Shown: positions 34,538 through 43,354 of the stretch, in pieces | How positions within the stretch are numbered: the first letter of the stretch is position 1 | Layout: the number at the start of each line of letters is the position of its first letter | Origin: CAZUAQ01 sp964618455 | GTDB lineage: Bacteria > Planctomycetota > Phycisphaerae > UBA1845 > PWPN01 | NCBI GenBank assembly: GCA_964618455.1 | Contig: CAZUAQ010000003.1 | Coordinates: 1-64,000 of the forward strand | Length of the DNA: 64,000 nt | Direction: 5' to 3' | Position numbers and translations under genes: made by a program | The notes under the pieces: model-generated | Database searches by the model: none | Told to the model about the DNA's origin: nothing | Seen by the model: only the letters and a program-made list of their open reading frames with translations

Positions 34538-36592
34538 ATGGCGGAACAGGTTCAACAGTTCGATTACCTCGAGGCGCGGATCGGCGCGCAGCGGACGTCC
34601 ACGCTCATCCAGGTGGGGGCGTTGCTGGGCGCGGTGGTGTGCGTGGTCGTGGCGGCGCTGCTCCAGGCGCCGATCAACGAACAGCGTGAGGATCTGAACC
34701 TGGTTCTGAATTCGGACATCTACGAGGGGCTTCCGCCGAAGTACGCGTGGGTCAGCGCCGCCGGCGGGGCGTTTCGCGGACTGGCGGTGAACATCCTCTG
34801 GGTCCGCGCGGATCGACTCAAGGAAGAGGGTAAGTACTACGAAGCACACCAGCTGGCCAAGTGGATGTGCACGCTGCAACCGCGTTTTCCGGCGGTCTGG
34901 CAGTTCCACGGGTGGAACATGGCGTACAACATATCCGTGGCCACGCATACCCCTGAGGAGCGTTGGCAATGGGTGTACAACGGCATCCGACTTCTGCGTG
35001 ACGAGGGGATCCCGAACAACGATCGCACCCTGTCGCTCTATCGCGAACTGGCATGGTACTGGTTCCACAAGGTGGGCGGCCGTTCGGACGACAAGCACCT
35101 GTTCTACAAGCGGCAGTGGGCGGCGATGATGTACACGCTGCTGGGCGAGCCGCCGCCGGGGGCGTCGGCCGAGGAGGAGATCGACTGGTTCCGGCCGGTG
35201 GCCGAGGCGCCGGACACGCTGGACGAACTGATCGCCGCCCGGCCGGGTGTGGCCATGCTGGTGGAGCGGTTGGCCAGCCTGGGCGTGGACGCCGACGCCG
35301 GGTCCGACCTCAGCAATGTGTTTCATCCGCTGGAGGAGAACTTCTTTCGATATTACACCAGCTATCTGACACGCCAGCAGGTGGAAAAGCTGGCATCGTC
35401 GCCGTTCATCGTCTCCGAGCAGATTCGCCCGATGTTCGACTTCTTCGAGGAGGTCGAGCGGGATCCGGGGGCGGCTGAGGACTTCCAGGCGCTGCTGGCG
35501 TACCTGCGGGCCAAGGTGTTGCGCGAGCAGTACAAAATGAAGGCGGCGTTCATGCTGGAGATGACCGGCATGCTGGGCACGGACGATCCGCTGCCGATCG
35601 ACTGGCGCACGCCTGCCTCGCAGACGATGTATTGGACGCTCTGGGGGCGTGAGGTGACCGATGAGGTCGAAGTGACCAAGGAGTTCGATTCGCTCAACAC
35701 GGACCGCCTCATGCTCTTCGCGCTTCAGGAACAGGCGCTACGCGGCCGGATGATCTTCATGCTCAACGCCGTCAGCCCGATGGATTCCTATCTCGCGACG
35801 CTGCCCGACACGCGCTACATCGAGGCCATGCACCGCCAGTACATCGCGATGGGTGTCGAGCACAAGGAAGAAGGTGAGGACGTCGAGAATCGGACGTCGG
35901 AGATGTTGCGTTCCGGGCATGTGAATTACCTGGAAGGCGCGATCGTGAATCTCTATCTCGTCGGCCGCGAGGCCGAAGCGCGCAAGTATCTCGAATACCT
36001 GGCGGTGCATTACAAGCACACGGTTACGGGTGACACGGAGGAGCGCTACCTGCAGGGGCTGGAGCAGTTCGTTCGAAGCCAGCTCAGCGACCGCGCCTCG
36101 CGCCAGACGGTGACGCCGCTCATCCAGAGCATGCTGACGAAATCCTACATGCGTGCCGCCAACGCGCAGACCGAAGCGTACGCCGCCGGTGTTGAGAAGG
36201 CCGCCGAGGTCTACAAGTTCTACCAGAGTGAACAGATCGATACGCCGGACGGGCGTATGGCACTGCGTCCCTTCAAGCAGATGCAGGCGGAGGCGCTGGC
36301 GTACTTCCTGACGGGCTTCTCCACGGGCGAGAGCGTGCCCATCATCTATCTGGCGCGCGTCTGGCGCGTGGTGCCCGAAGAGATACGGTCCATCGCCGCC
36401 GAACTCCAGGGTGTTCCGGAATATTTGAACATGCTTTGCGACAGGAACGCGGTGGACGTCAAGAAAGTCTTCCCTGGTGTGCCGGAAGTCTCGGCGCCGC
36501 TGGACGACACGACCGAATTGAAGCGCGAAGAAGACGTGGCCGAAGAGTTCAAGGAGCGCGAGATCGAAAGAGAACGCCAGGCCACCGAGTAA
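34538..36592 (+). CDS. Membrane-anchored helical (TPR-like) protein of the SPFH-ABC array
   Basis: A 684-residue protein of unknown family. One TM anchor lies at about 26-46 (LLGAVVCVVVAALLQ). The rest is probably periplasmic and helical, with TPR-like pieces (YEAHQLAKWMCTLQPRFPAVWQFHGWNMAYN at about 105-135; key residues A..L...P....W...G....) and an acidic-basic tail. It is placed last in the array, 61 bp after the permease, so it is probably the exporter's accessory protein. A TAGAAT box sits at 34521-34526, very close to the ATG, so a separate short-leader transcript is possible. Confidence 0.6.
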   Translation: MAEQVQQFDYLEARIGAQRTSTLIQVGALLGAVVCVVVAALLQAPINEQREDLNLVLNSDIYEGLPPKYAWVSAAGGAFRGLAVNILWVRADRLKEEGKYYEAHQLAKWMCTLQPRFPAVWQFHGWNMAYNISVATHTPEERWQWVYNGIRLLRDEGIPNNDRTLSLYRELAWYWFHKVGGRSDDKHLFYKRQWAAMMYTLLGEPPPGASAEEEIDWFRPVAEAPDTLDELIAARPGVAMLVERLASLGVDADAGSDLSNVFHPLEENFFRYYTSYLTRQQVEKLASSPFIVSEQIRPMFDFFEEVERDPGAAEDFQALLAYLRAKVLREQYKMKAAFMLEMTGMLGTDDPLPIDWRTPASQTMYWTLWGREVTDEVEVTKEFDSLNTDRLMLFALQEQALRGRMIFMLNAVSPMDSYLATLPDTRYIEAMHRQYIAMGVEHKEEGEDVENRTSEMLRSGHVNYLEGAIVNLYLVGREAEARKYLEYLAVHYKHTVTGDTEERYLQGLEQFVRSQLSDRASRQTVTPLIQSMLTKSYMRAANAQTEAYAAGVEKAAEVYKFYQSEQIDTPDGRMALRPFKQMQAEALAYFLTGFSTGESVPIIYLARVWRVVPEEIRSIAAELQGVPEYLNMLCDRNAVDVKKVFPGVPEVSAPLDDTTELKREEDVAEEFKEREIERERQATE

Positions 36593-36652
36593 TCCTTCGC
36601 GCCCACCGAATTCCACTTCGTTTCCGCTGCGGAGCACTACAATACCTTCATC

Positions 36653-37150
36653 ATGCTTCGACTCCTTTTTCTTTTTATCGCGCTCCCGCTCGTGGAACTG
36701 GCCCTGCTGCTGCAACTCAGTGAATGGATGGGCGGTTGGAAGACCTTCGGTTTGGTGCTGCTGACCGGCGGCATCGGCTGGTGGCTGGCCAAGCGTGAAG
36801 GACTCCGTACGTACATCAAGATCCAGCAGGAACTGGGGCAGGGGCATCTGCCGGGCGATCATCTCGTCGACGCGCTGCTGATCCTGGTGGCGGGGGTGGT
36901 GCTGGTGACGCCGGGGGTCATCACGGATGCGATCGGCTTTCTGCTGCTGATTCCGCCGGTGCGGGCGATGGTACGCAAGTTCTTGAAAAAGCGGTTCAAG
37001 TCACGCGTGGTCATGGTGAACTTCTCGGACATGCGCGGCGGTGTGGGCGGCGCCGGCGGCGGCTTCGGAACGAGGCGGCCGGAGGACGATTTTGTGGATG
37101 TGGAAGCGACCGAAGTCCGCGACGAGCCTACGAAATCGCTCGAGGAGTGA
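36653..37150 (+). CDS. fxsA: FxsA family membrane protein
   Basis: A 165-residue membrane protein of the FxsA family, named for suppression of F-plasmid exclusion of phage T7 in E. coli; its normal role is unknown. Hydrophobic segments near 2-24, 30-47 and 76-100, together with LVELALLLQ, GLVLLTGGIGWWLAKREG and VTPGVITDAIGFLLLIPPVR, match the family. The C-terminal 45 residues are a Gly-rich and acidic tail. A TACAAT box ends only 7 bases before the ATG, so the transcript may have almost no leader. Confidence 0.85.
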   Translation: MLRLLFLFIALPLVELALLLQLSEWMGGWKTFGLVLLTGGIGWWLAKREGLRTYIKIQQELGQGHLPGDHLVDALLILVAGVVLVTPGVITDAIGFLLLIPPVRAMVRKFLKKRFKSRVVMVNFSDMRGGVGGAGGGFGTRRPEDDFVDVEATEVRDEPTKSLEE

Positions 37151-37215
37151 GCGTCACCGTCGCTTGATAATCCGGTGCGCGCGAAGCCGCGAAGTTCGCG
37201 AAGGCAGGGGCGTGA

Positions 37216-38202
37216 TCAACACTTCAACCACGTGGCCAGGTCTTTGGCGTAGTACGTGATGATCAGGTCGGCGCCGGCGCGGGCGATGGCGGTGGTGGCT
37301 TCGAGGGCGGCGGTCTTTTCGTCGATCCAGCCGTTCTGCGCGGCGGCCTTTATCATGCTGAACTCACCGCTGACGTGGTAGGCGGCCACGGGCAGGCCGA
37401 ACTCCGTCTTCACGCGATGGATGATGTCGAGGTAGTTGATGGCGGGCTTGACCATGACGATGTCGGCGCCTTCGTCGATGTCGGCGGCCACTTCGCGCAG
37501 GGCTTCGTCGCCGTTGCCGGGGTTCATCTGGTAGGTCTTGCGGTCGCCGAACTGCGGCGGAGATTCGGCGGCGTCGCGGAAGGGACCGTAGTAACTGCTG
37601 GCGTACTTGGCGGCGTAGCTCATGATCGGCGTCGTGAGATGCCCGGCGTCGTCGAGCGCAGTACGGATGGCACCGACACGGCCGTCCATCATGTCCGACG
37701 GCGCGACCATGTCCGCCCCGGCGTTGACGTGCGACACGGCTTCGGCGGCCAGCAGCGGGAGCGTGGCATCGTTGTCCACGTCCTTTCCGCCGGCACGATC
37801 CACGACAACCCCGCAATGGCCGTGATCGGTGTACTCGCACAGGCAGACGTCGGTGATGACGTAGAGATCGGGCACCGCCTCCTTGATCGCGCGGATGGCC
37901 TTCTGCACGATGCCGTGATCGTCATAGGCCTCGCTGCCGCGGGCGTCCTTGTGCTCGGGAATGCCGAAGAGCAGCACGGCGGGAATACCCAGGTCCGCCA
38001 GTGACCGGCACTCGTTGACCAACGCATCCACCGAGAGCTGATACTGCCCGGGCATCGAGCGAATTTCCTGGCGTACGCCGCTGCCCGGCCGCACGAAGAG
38101 CGGGGCGATGAGCTGGTCGACGTGCAGGCGCGTCTCGTGCACCATACGGCGGAGCACCGGGTGTGAGCGAAGACGACGAAGGCGATGTTGCGGAAATCCC
38201 AT
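37216..38202 (-). CDS. hemB: Porphobilinogen synthase (delta-aminolevulinate dehydratase)
   Basis: A 328-residue enzyme that condenses two 5-aminolevulinate molecules to porphobilinogen in haem, sirohaem and corrin synthesis. The zinc-site Cys cluster DVCLCEYTDHGHCG (around 123-136) marks the zinc-dependent type. Both Schiff-base lysines are seen: SYAAKYASSYYGPF and MVKPAINYLD. Length is normal. It is the last gene of a minus-strand set with rex and a small zinc-ribbon gene; the gaps are 36 and 44 bp. Tetrapyrrole supply may therefore follow Rex and cellular redox state, and would also feed B12 synthesis if the pathway is present elsewhere. Confidence 0.95.
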   Translation of the reverse strand: MGFPQHRLRRLRSHPVLRRMVHETRLHVDQLIAPLFVRPGSGVRQEIRSMPGQYQLSVDALVNECRSLADLGIPAVLLFGIPEHKDARGSEAYDDHGIVQKAIRAIKEAVPDLYVITDVCLCEYTDHGHCGVVVDRAGGKDVDNDATLPLLAAEAVSHVNAGADMVAPSDMMDGRVGAIRTALDDAGHLTTPIMSYAAKYASSYYGPFRDAAESPPQFGDRKTYQMNPGNGDEALREVAADIDEGADIVMVKPAINYLDIIHRVKTEFGLPVAAYHVSGEFSMIKAAAQNGWIDEKTAALEATTAIARAGADLIITYYAKDLATWLKC

Positions 38203-38246
38203 GGGTGAACGTTCTCAGCTTTCTACCGGTGATGATAACGCAGGGA

Positions 38247-38528
38247 TCACAGTCCAAGCCAGACGACGAAGATCACGGCGATCAGAAGCGCGATCATGAT
38301 CGGCCAGAACCAGCCGCGGGCACGTCGGGCGGCGGGGGAATTCAACAGTTCACTGTCCAGCCACGATCCGCAGGAAGGACATCGCTGGGCGAGTACGTGA
38401 ACCTCCGTACCGCACGTCGGGCAGGGCACGACATCATCCCCCGCCTCGTCGTCATCCTGCGCGTCCGCCCAGTCCAGATCCATCGGCTGCGGGGCGTCGG
38501 GATCGTCATCGTAGTATCTGGAGGCCAT
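38247..38528 (-). CDS. Small zinc-ribbon protein with C-terminal TM anchor
   Basis: A 93-residue protein. The N-terminal 33 residues are strongly acidic. A zinc ribbon follows: CPTC and CPSC separated by ten residues (about 36-52). The last 22 residues (FWPIMIALLIAVIFVVWLGL) are a hydrophobic tail anchor. No known function. It lies between rex and hemB with short gaps and is probably co-transcribed. Unrelated in sequence to the larger zinc-ribbon protein at 17944 except for the CxxC knuckles. Confidence 0.75.
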   Translation of the reverse strand: MASRYYDDDPDAPQPMDLDWADAQDDDEAGDDVVPCPTCGTEVHVLAQRCPSCGSWLDSELLNSPAARRARGWFWPIMIALLIAVIFVVWLGL

Positions 38529-38564
38529 GGCTATTCTTGAGTAAGGCGATGGGGAACGCGCGAC

Positions 38565-39269
38565 TCATCCTTTTTCGGCGCCCACCTGAATGGTCACGAT
38601 GCGGAAGGCCAACTGCTCGAGATGGACCGAAAGATCGACCGAGGCGATCGCCACGTCTTCCGGCACGTCGAGCGAGGTCGGCGCGAAGTTCAGAATGCCA
38701 CGGATTCCGCACGCGACCAGATCGTCCGCCACCTTCTGGGCCAGCGTGGCGGGGACGGCGATAACGCCCATCTGGATATCCCGCGCTTCGACGATCTCCG
38801 CCAGGCGATCGATATGCAGTATCTCCAGGCCCGGCACTTCGCCGATGGTGTTACCGACCTTCCGTTCATCGTTGTCGAACACCGCCACAATCTGGAAACC
38901 CTTCTTCGAGAATCCGCGGTAACTCAGCAGGGCGTTGCCCAGATTTCCCGCACCGACCAGCAACACGTTCCAGGTGCGATCCGTCCCGAGAATGCATCGG
39001 ATACGCGCGATGAGCTCGTCGACACGATAGCCGATGCCGGGATGCCCGAACTGGCCGAAGTAGGCGAGGTCCTTGCGCACCTGGGCGTCGGTCAGGTGGA
39101 GCGCTTTGCCGAGTTGTTTGCTGGATATCGTCTGGCGATCGTTGGCGAGGAATCCTTCGAGTTCACGAAGGTACAAACTCAGACGTCGCACCGCCGGCGC
39201 GGGCACGGCTTCGCCGCGCGTCGAGGTTTTGGTCTCGGGACCATGACCGGGTAGCGATGCATCTGACAT
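38565..39269 (-). CDS. rex: Redox-sensing transcriptional repressor Rex
   Basis: A 234-residue regulator that binds DNA when NADH/NAD+ is low and lets go on NADH. The winged helix (RRLSLYLRELEGF, KQLGKALHLTDAQVRKDLAYFG, GIGYRVDELI) and the Rossmann motif VLLVGAGNLGNALLSY are unmistakable. It usually controls fermentation and respiration genes. ATG 39269 is preferred to a TTG eight codons upstream. A direct repeat (GTACAAAG, at about 39280-39295) sits over the start region; it is not the usual Rex palindrome, so autoregulation cannot be claimed. First gene of the rex/zinc-ribbon/hemB set. Confidence 0.93.
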   Translation of the reverse strand: MSDASLPGHGPETKTSTRGEAVPAPAVRRLSLYLRELEGFLANDRQTISSKQLGKALHLTDAQVRKDLAYFGQFGHPGIGYRVDELIARIRCILGTDRTWNVLLVGAGNLGNALLSYRGFSKKGFQIVAVFDNDERKVGNTIGEVPGLEILHIDRLAEIVEARDIQMGVIAVPATLAQKVADDLVACGIRGILNFAPTSLDVPEDVAIASVDLSVHLEQLAFRIVTIQVGAEKG

Positions 39270-39633
39270 GAGCTGTATGGTACAAAGGTACAAAGTCCTG
39301 CGTCAAGAGGTTTTTTCGATGGCGCATCTGTAAGTTCTTAGATAGTCGACAGTTCTGTGATTCGCACGGCTGCCGGGGAGAATCGGCGATTCTTGACAAT
39401 CAGCGGCCAGGGGATTACCGTTTGGCGACTTCGGGGACACTGCGAGGGGTGATCCGGCGGAGGATTCGGTCGTGGGCCGAAATCCGAGACGGAACGTCGA
39501 TCGTAGAGGCACCTGAGGTCGTACTCCCCGGTTTTTGATCCCTCCGGCGGTGCCAATCCAGGGACAGGGACGATTGAGCCATCAACCAGGATGACATTGA
39601 GGCGACCGCGTGGAAAACCCGCAGAGATCACCC
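39270..39633. other. Divergent intergenic region of rex
   Basis: This 364-bp gap separates rex (-) from an exported protein gene (+). A TTGACA at 39393-39398 has only a weak TACCGT 17 nt on. A minus-strand open frame at 39338-39631 has a stretch (RGRLNVILVDGSI) that recalls the end of DUF1559 prepilin-like proteins but nothing else, and I do not call it a gene. Confidence 0.45.
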
Positions 39634-40935
39634 ATGACCCGTGACCCGCAGGCCCTGAAACGACATCAAGTCGTGCTTCGAGCGGTCTTGCCCCTGATTC
39701 TGCTGTTCACGGCCGCTCCTGTGACGGCGCAATCGGAGGCGGAAACGCCCAATTTCGCCACGATCCGGCGAAGTCCGTTCTCGGGCGTGGATCGCGCGAA
39801 CGTCAAGCGTTGGTTGGATGCGCAGATGACGGCCCTGTTCGCGTCGAATAATCCTGCCGAGGCCGGGCGGGAATTGTTCTTCGGTGAGGGGTCCGGCCTG
39901 ATGACCCATTTTCGCGCGCCGGATGCGACGGCGGACTTTCGTTCCGGATTAGCGGAACTCACCGCGCAAAGCTTCCAGCAGGCATATGGTGACGGCAAAC
40001 CGGGAGGCACCCCGGCGGCGACGTATCCCTTGATCGCCCTCAAGCTTTTCGAGCGACCTTCTTCGGCAATGGTTTCGGCGTTCCAGGTGGCGCTGGATGA
40101 CCCCTCGCCCGGGATTCGCGTGCTGGCGGTGCAAGGCATGGCCACGGTGCGCGACCAGTTCAATGCCCAGGCGTGGCAGAGTTTGGCGACGCTGGTTCAG
40201 CGGCTGGCCTCGGATGAGCGGCACGATGTGACGCTGGGCGAGATGTATCGCCTTCTGATGGTCGACGACCGGGCGCGGGCCCGAGCAAGTATGCAGGCCA
40301 TCTCGGAGATTCTCGATGCTCGCCTGTCGCGTTTTGCCGCCTCCACGGCATTGCCTTCGACGGCGGACGCCCATGCGATCGGCTGGATCGCGTCACAATG
40401 GTCGACGCTGGGCGACAACCAGGCCCGGCGCCCTTTCGTGAACCAGGCGGGCCAGGTACTGACGCACGCGGTTTACAACTACCTGATCATGCTTCCGGAA
40501 TCGCGCGAGGTGCTCAAGAGTTACGGCGGTAACACGCAGCAGGTTGAAGGCGCATTCCAAGTGATTGCCGCCTTGCCGCCCTCCGTGCTCCGCCTGGATT
40601 CGGATGACACGGCGGACGACGTGGCTGAGAAGATCGATGCCGCCTTTTCCCAGCTGGATACCGTTTTTGGCTCAAGCCGGCCCCGCCGGGTCGATCTCGA
40701 GCGTACCATTCGCGGCGTGGAGTCTTCCTTAAGCGACATGGCTGATCCCGAGTCGGCCCCAAGTGTGTCGCAGGCGATGCTCGAGCAGCAGGGGCCTACG
40801 CGCGTGAACCAGGTCGTGACCGAACTGGTCAAGTGGATCGGCAATGCCGACAACGACGGTGTGCTCAACGCCTCGCCGTGGTCCTTGCCGAAGCAATTGA
40901 ACGTCCGACGGACCCTCCCCAACACGCCGGGCTGA
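39634..40935 (+). CDS. Exported alpha-helical protein of unknown function
   Basis: A 433-residue protein. The signal peptide is at about 1-32 (VVLRAVLPLILLFTAAPVTAQ). The mature part is mostly helical with short HEAT-like stretches (DPSPGIRVLAVQGMATV, WQSLATLVQRLA). No catalytic motif, Cys pair or known domain is seen. An upstream GTG at 39610 with GAGG is an alternative start; both give the same mature protein. Gene alone: divergent from rex and 157 bp before der. No function is assigned. Confidence 0.65.
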   Translation: MTRDPQALKRHQVVLRAVLPLILLFTAAPVTAQSEAETPNFATIRRSPFSGVDRANVKRWLDAQMTALFASNNPAEAGRELFFGEGSGLMTHFRAPDATADFRSGLAELTAQSFQQAYGDGKPGGTPAATYPLIALKLFERPSSAMVSAFQVALDDPSPGIRVLAVQGMATVRDQFNAQAWQSLATLVQRLASDERHDVTLGEMYRLLMVDDRARARASMQAISEILDARLSRFAASTALPSTADAHAIGWIASQWSTLGDNQARRPFVNQAGQVLTHAVYNYLIMLPESREVLKSYGGNTQQVEGAFQVIAALPPSVLRLDSDDTADDVAEKIDAAFSQLDTVFGSSRPRRVDLERTIRGVESSLSDMADPESAPSVSQAMLEQQGPTRVNQVVTELVKWIGNADNDGVLNASPWSLPKQLNVRRTLPNTPG

Positions 40936-41018
40936 CACACCTGTCCTGATCGATTGAATCCCCATGGATGTTCTGCCGGTTGACGGCGACGTCGTCCGGC
41001 GTCGATTGGGGCCATTCC

Positions 41019-41027
41019 TGCTATACT
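41019..41027 (+). promoter_or_regulatory. Extended -10 promoter of der
   Basis: TGCTATACT is a good extended -10 box (TGnTATAAT-like). No clear -35 is needed or seen. The start codon of der is 66 nt downstream. Confidence 0.5.
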
Positions 41028-41092
41028 CAGGCAGAGTGTTGGTTTCTCCGCCACCGGCGTTTTCTTTCATGAAGTCGAGGTTGTGAAGCATC

Positions 41093-42451
41093 ATGGCATT
41101 GCCGAGGGTTGCCATCGTGGGTCGCCCGAACGTCGGGAAGAGTTCGCTGCTGAATTCTCTGGCGGGACGGCGGATCAGCATCGTCGACCCGACGGCGGGG
41201 GTGACGCGCGACCGCATCGAGGTGCTGTGCGAGCACGATGGCGTGTATTTCGAGTTGATCGATACGGGCGGATTCGGCATCGTCGACCGGGACGACCTCA
41301 GTGCGCAGGTCGAGCAGCAGATCCGTTTCGCGATCGACCGCGCGGATCTCATACTCTTCGTGGTGGACGGTCAGGACGGGTTGATGCCGCTGGACCGCGA
41401 GGTGGCGGAGCTGTTGCGGAAGGTCGAGCAGAAAGTGATCCTGTTGTGCAACAAGGTGGACGCCCCGACGACGCAAATCGAACTCGGCGACTTCCACAAG
41501 CTCGGCTTCGGCGAGCCACTGCACGTGTCCGCCCTGCACCATCGCGGCGAAAACGAGCTGCGCGAGCGCATCATCGACGCCATACGCCCGATCAGCGAGG
41601 GCGAGACGCCGGGCGATCCGGTGATGCAATTCGCCATTGTCGGCCGGCGCAACGTGGGGAAGAGCACGTTCATCAACGCGCTGGCCGGGCAGGAGCGGGT
41701 GATCGCCTCGGAGGTGGCGGGGACGACGCGCGACGCGGTGGACGTGCGCTTCGAGCGCGACGGGCAGACCTTCATCGCCATCGATACCGCCGGGGTCCGC
41801 AAGAAGAGCAAGCTGGCCGACGACATCGAGTTCTACAGCATGCATCGCGCGGAGCTTTCCATCCGCCGGGCGGATGTCGTGCTGCTGATGTTCGATGCGA
41901 CGCAGGAAGTCAGCCACGTGGACAAGCGGCTGGGCTCCTACGTCGCCGATCAGCACAAGCCGTGCATCATCGTGATCAACAAGTGGGACCTGGCCAAGGA
42001 TTTCGCGTCCACGGAGGACTACGGGGAGTATCTGTTGAAGGTGCTGCCCGGTCTGGACTACGCGCCGATCGCGTTCACCACCGCCGGCGAAAGCAAGAAC
42101 GTGCAGTCGGTAATCGATCTCGCCATGTCGCTGTTCAAGCAGGCGCGCCTCCGCGTGACGACAGGACAACTCAATGCCGCCATCGAGCATGCGATGAGCG
42201 AGAATCTCCCCAAGGCCAAGCGTGGCACGGGAAACGTCAAGATTCTCTACGCGACGCAGGTGGGCACCTGTCCACCGACGCTCGTCTTTTTCGTGAACAG
42301 CAAGCAGCTTGTCAGCCCGGGGTTCGAGCGATTCCTGCTGAACCGCCTTCGCGAGACGCTGCCCTTCGAGGAGGTACCGATCCGCCTCATTTTCCGCGGA
42401 CGCAAATCCCTCAAGAAGCATGAGAATCAGGTGTTCAGGCGGGATGGGTAA
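41093..42451 (+). CDS. der: Ribosome-assembly GTPase Der (EngA)
   Basis: A 452-residue GTPase with two G domains in tandem. The first has G1 GRPNVGKSS (10-18), DTGGFG (G3) and NKVD (G4); the second has G1 GRRNVGKST (about 183-191), DTAGVRKK and NKWD. The C-terminal KH-like domain (about 360-452, ending RKSLKKHE) is complete. It acts in the cytosol in 50S subunit maturation. Length and layout are standard. The next operon begins 213 bp later with its own candidate promoter. Confidence 0.96.
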   Translation: MALPRVAIVGRPNVGKSSLLNSLAGRRISIVDPTAGVTRDRIEVLCEHDGVYFELIDTGGFGIVDRDDLSAQVEQQIRFAIDRADLILFVVDGQDGLMPLDREVAELLRKVEQKVILLCNKVDAPTTQIELGDFHKLGFGEPLHVSALHHRGENELRERIIDAIRPISEGETPGDPVMQFAIVGRRNVGKSTFINALAGQERVIASEVAGTTRDAVDVRFERDGQTFIAIDTAGVRKKSKLADDIEFYSMHRAELSIRRADVVLLMFDATQEVSHVDKRLGSYVADQHKPCIIVINKWDLAKDFASTEDYGEYLLKVLPGLDYAPIAFTTAGESKNVQSVIDLAMSLFKQARLRVTTGQLNAAIEHAMSENLPKAKRGTGNVKILYATQVGTCPPTLVFFVNSKQLVSPGFERFLLNRLRETLPFEEVPIRLIFRGRKSLKKHENQVFRRDG

Positions 42452-42518
42452 TGCCTGAGGTCACTCCTTGAAGTATCACGGTCTTATTTCTTATCAGGGC
42501 CGAATGCGCTGCCGATTG

Positions 42519-42548
42519 TTGCGGCTCGGCTTGGCGATACGGTAGAAT
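42519..42548 (+). promoter_or_regulatory. Candidate promoter of the corrinoid methyltransferase operon
   Basis: TTGCGG (42519-42524) and TAGAAT (42543-42548) are separated by 18 nt, about 117 nt before the first start codon. The -10 is good, the -35 partial. I saw no cobalamin-riboswitch core in the leader. Confidence 0.35.
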
Positions 42549-42664
42549 ACACGTGTCACGGAGTTCGGGTTTGAGAGGGACAATTCGGTCCGGCGATCTT
42601 CATCGCGCAACGCGGTCAAACGTGTGGCGGATGTGGGAAAGCGCCGGGACGGGAGATTGTCCTG

Positions 42665-43321
42665 ATGAGCGAATCCGACATTCTGGATCAACTCGCACAC
42701 GCGATCGAGAACCTCGATGCGTCGTCCATCCCCTCCCTGATCGAACAGGGTCTCCATCAGAACATGAAACCGCAGCGACTCCTGGGAGAAGGTCTCTCGG
42801 CGGGGATGCGTCGCGTCGGCCACCTGTTCAATGTCGGCGAGATGTACATGCCGGAAGTGCTGGTGGCGTGCGATATCTACTTCGCGGGTCTCGAGATCGT
42901 CAAGCCGCTCATCGGGGATCACGGTGAACATCACGTCGCGACGATGATCCTCGGCAACATCTACGGCGACGTTCACACGGTGGGCAAGAATGTGGCCGCG
43001 CCGGTTTTCGAAGCGAACGGCATCCAGGTCATCGATCTCGGTGAGGACCTTCCGGACGAGGCGTTCGTCGAGGGTATCCGTGAGCACAAGCCGGATGTGG
43101 TCGGTTTCGGGACGTACATGACCTCGACGTTCATGCATACACAGGAAACGGTGCGCGCGATCGCGAAAGCCGGTCTCCGGGAGCAGGTGAAGATCATCTG
43201 CGGCGGGCCGGCCGTGGATGCGGAGGCGGCGCGGCGCATGGGGGCGGACGATGCCGCCGATGACGCATGGGATGCGGTGGCGCGGATTCGCAAACTCGTC
43301 GGAGCGTCGTCGGCGGCTTAA
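42665..43321 (+). CDS. Corrinoid-binding methyl-carrier protein (MtaC/MtbC-like)
   Basis: A 218-residue cobalamin-binding protein. Residues 1-90 form the helical cap domain (LLGEGLSAGMRRVGHLFNVGEMYMPEVLVA, key residues G..VG..F..G..F/YMPE). The B12 Rossmann domain has the base-off, His-on motif D102-V-H104-T-V-G107, followed by GFGTYMTSTF and GGPAVD. It carries a methyl group on cobalt between a substrate-specific methyltransferase and an acceptor. It is the first gene of an operon with an MtaA-type methyltransferase and an activation protein. The usual first methyltransferase (MtaB, MttB or MtgB type) is not next to it. Confidence 0.9.
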   Translation: MSESDILDQLAHAIENLDASSIPSLIEQGLHQNMKPQRLLGEGLSAGMRRVGHLFNVGEMYMPEVLVACDIYFAGLEIVKPLIGDHGEHHVATMILGNIYGDVHTVGKNVAAPVFEANGIQVIDLGEDLPDEAFVEGIREHKPDVVGFGTYMTSTFMHTQETVRAIAKAGLREQVKIICGGPAVDAEAARRMGADDAADDAWDAVARIRKLVGASSAA

Positions 43322-43354
43322 GCGAGAGATTTGAAGGACACTCGGAGTGAACGC

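Noticed and set aside
39338..39631. Minus-strand frame with RGRLNVILVDGSI
   Set aside because: The stretch recalls the end of DUF1559 prepilin-like proteins, but the rest does not match, there is no ribosome site, and it lies in the rex upstream region.
41083..42423. 446-codon + frame beside der
   Set aside because: A shifted-frame shadow of der; composition is Arg/Gly-rich without domains.
42452..42664. Cobalamin riboswitch before the corrinoid operon
   Set aside because: I looked for a B12-box-like core and saw none.
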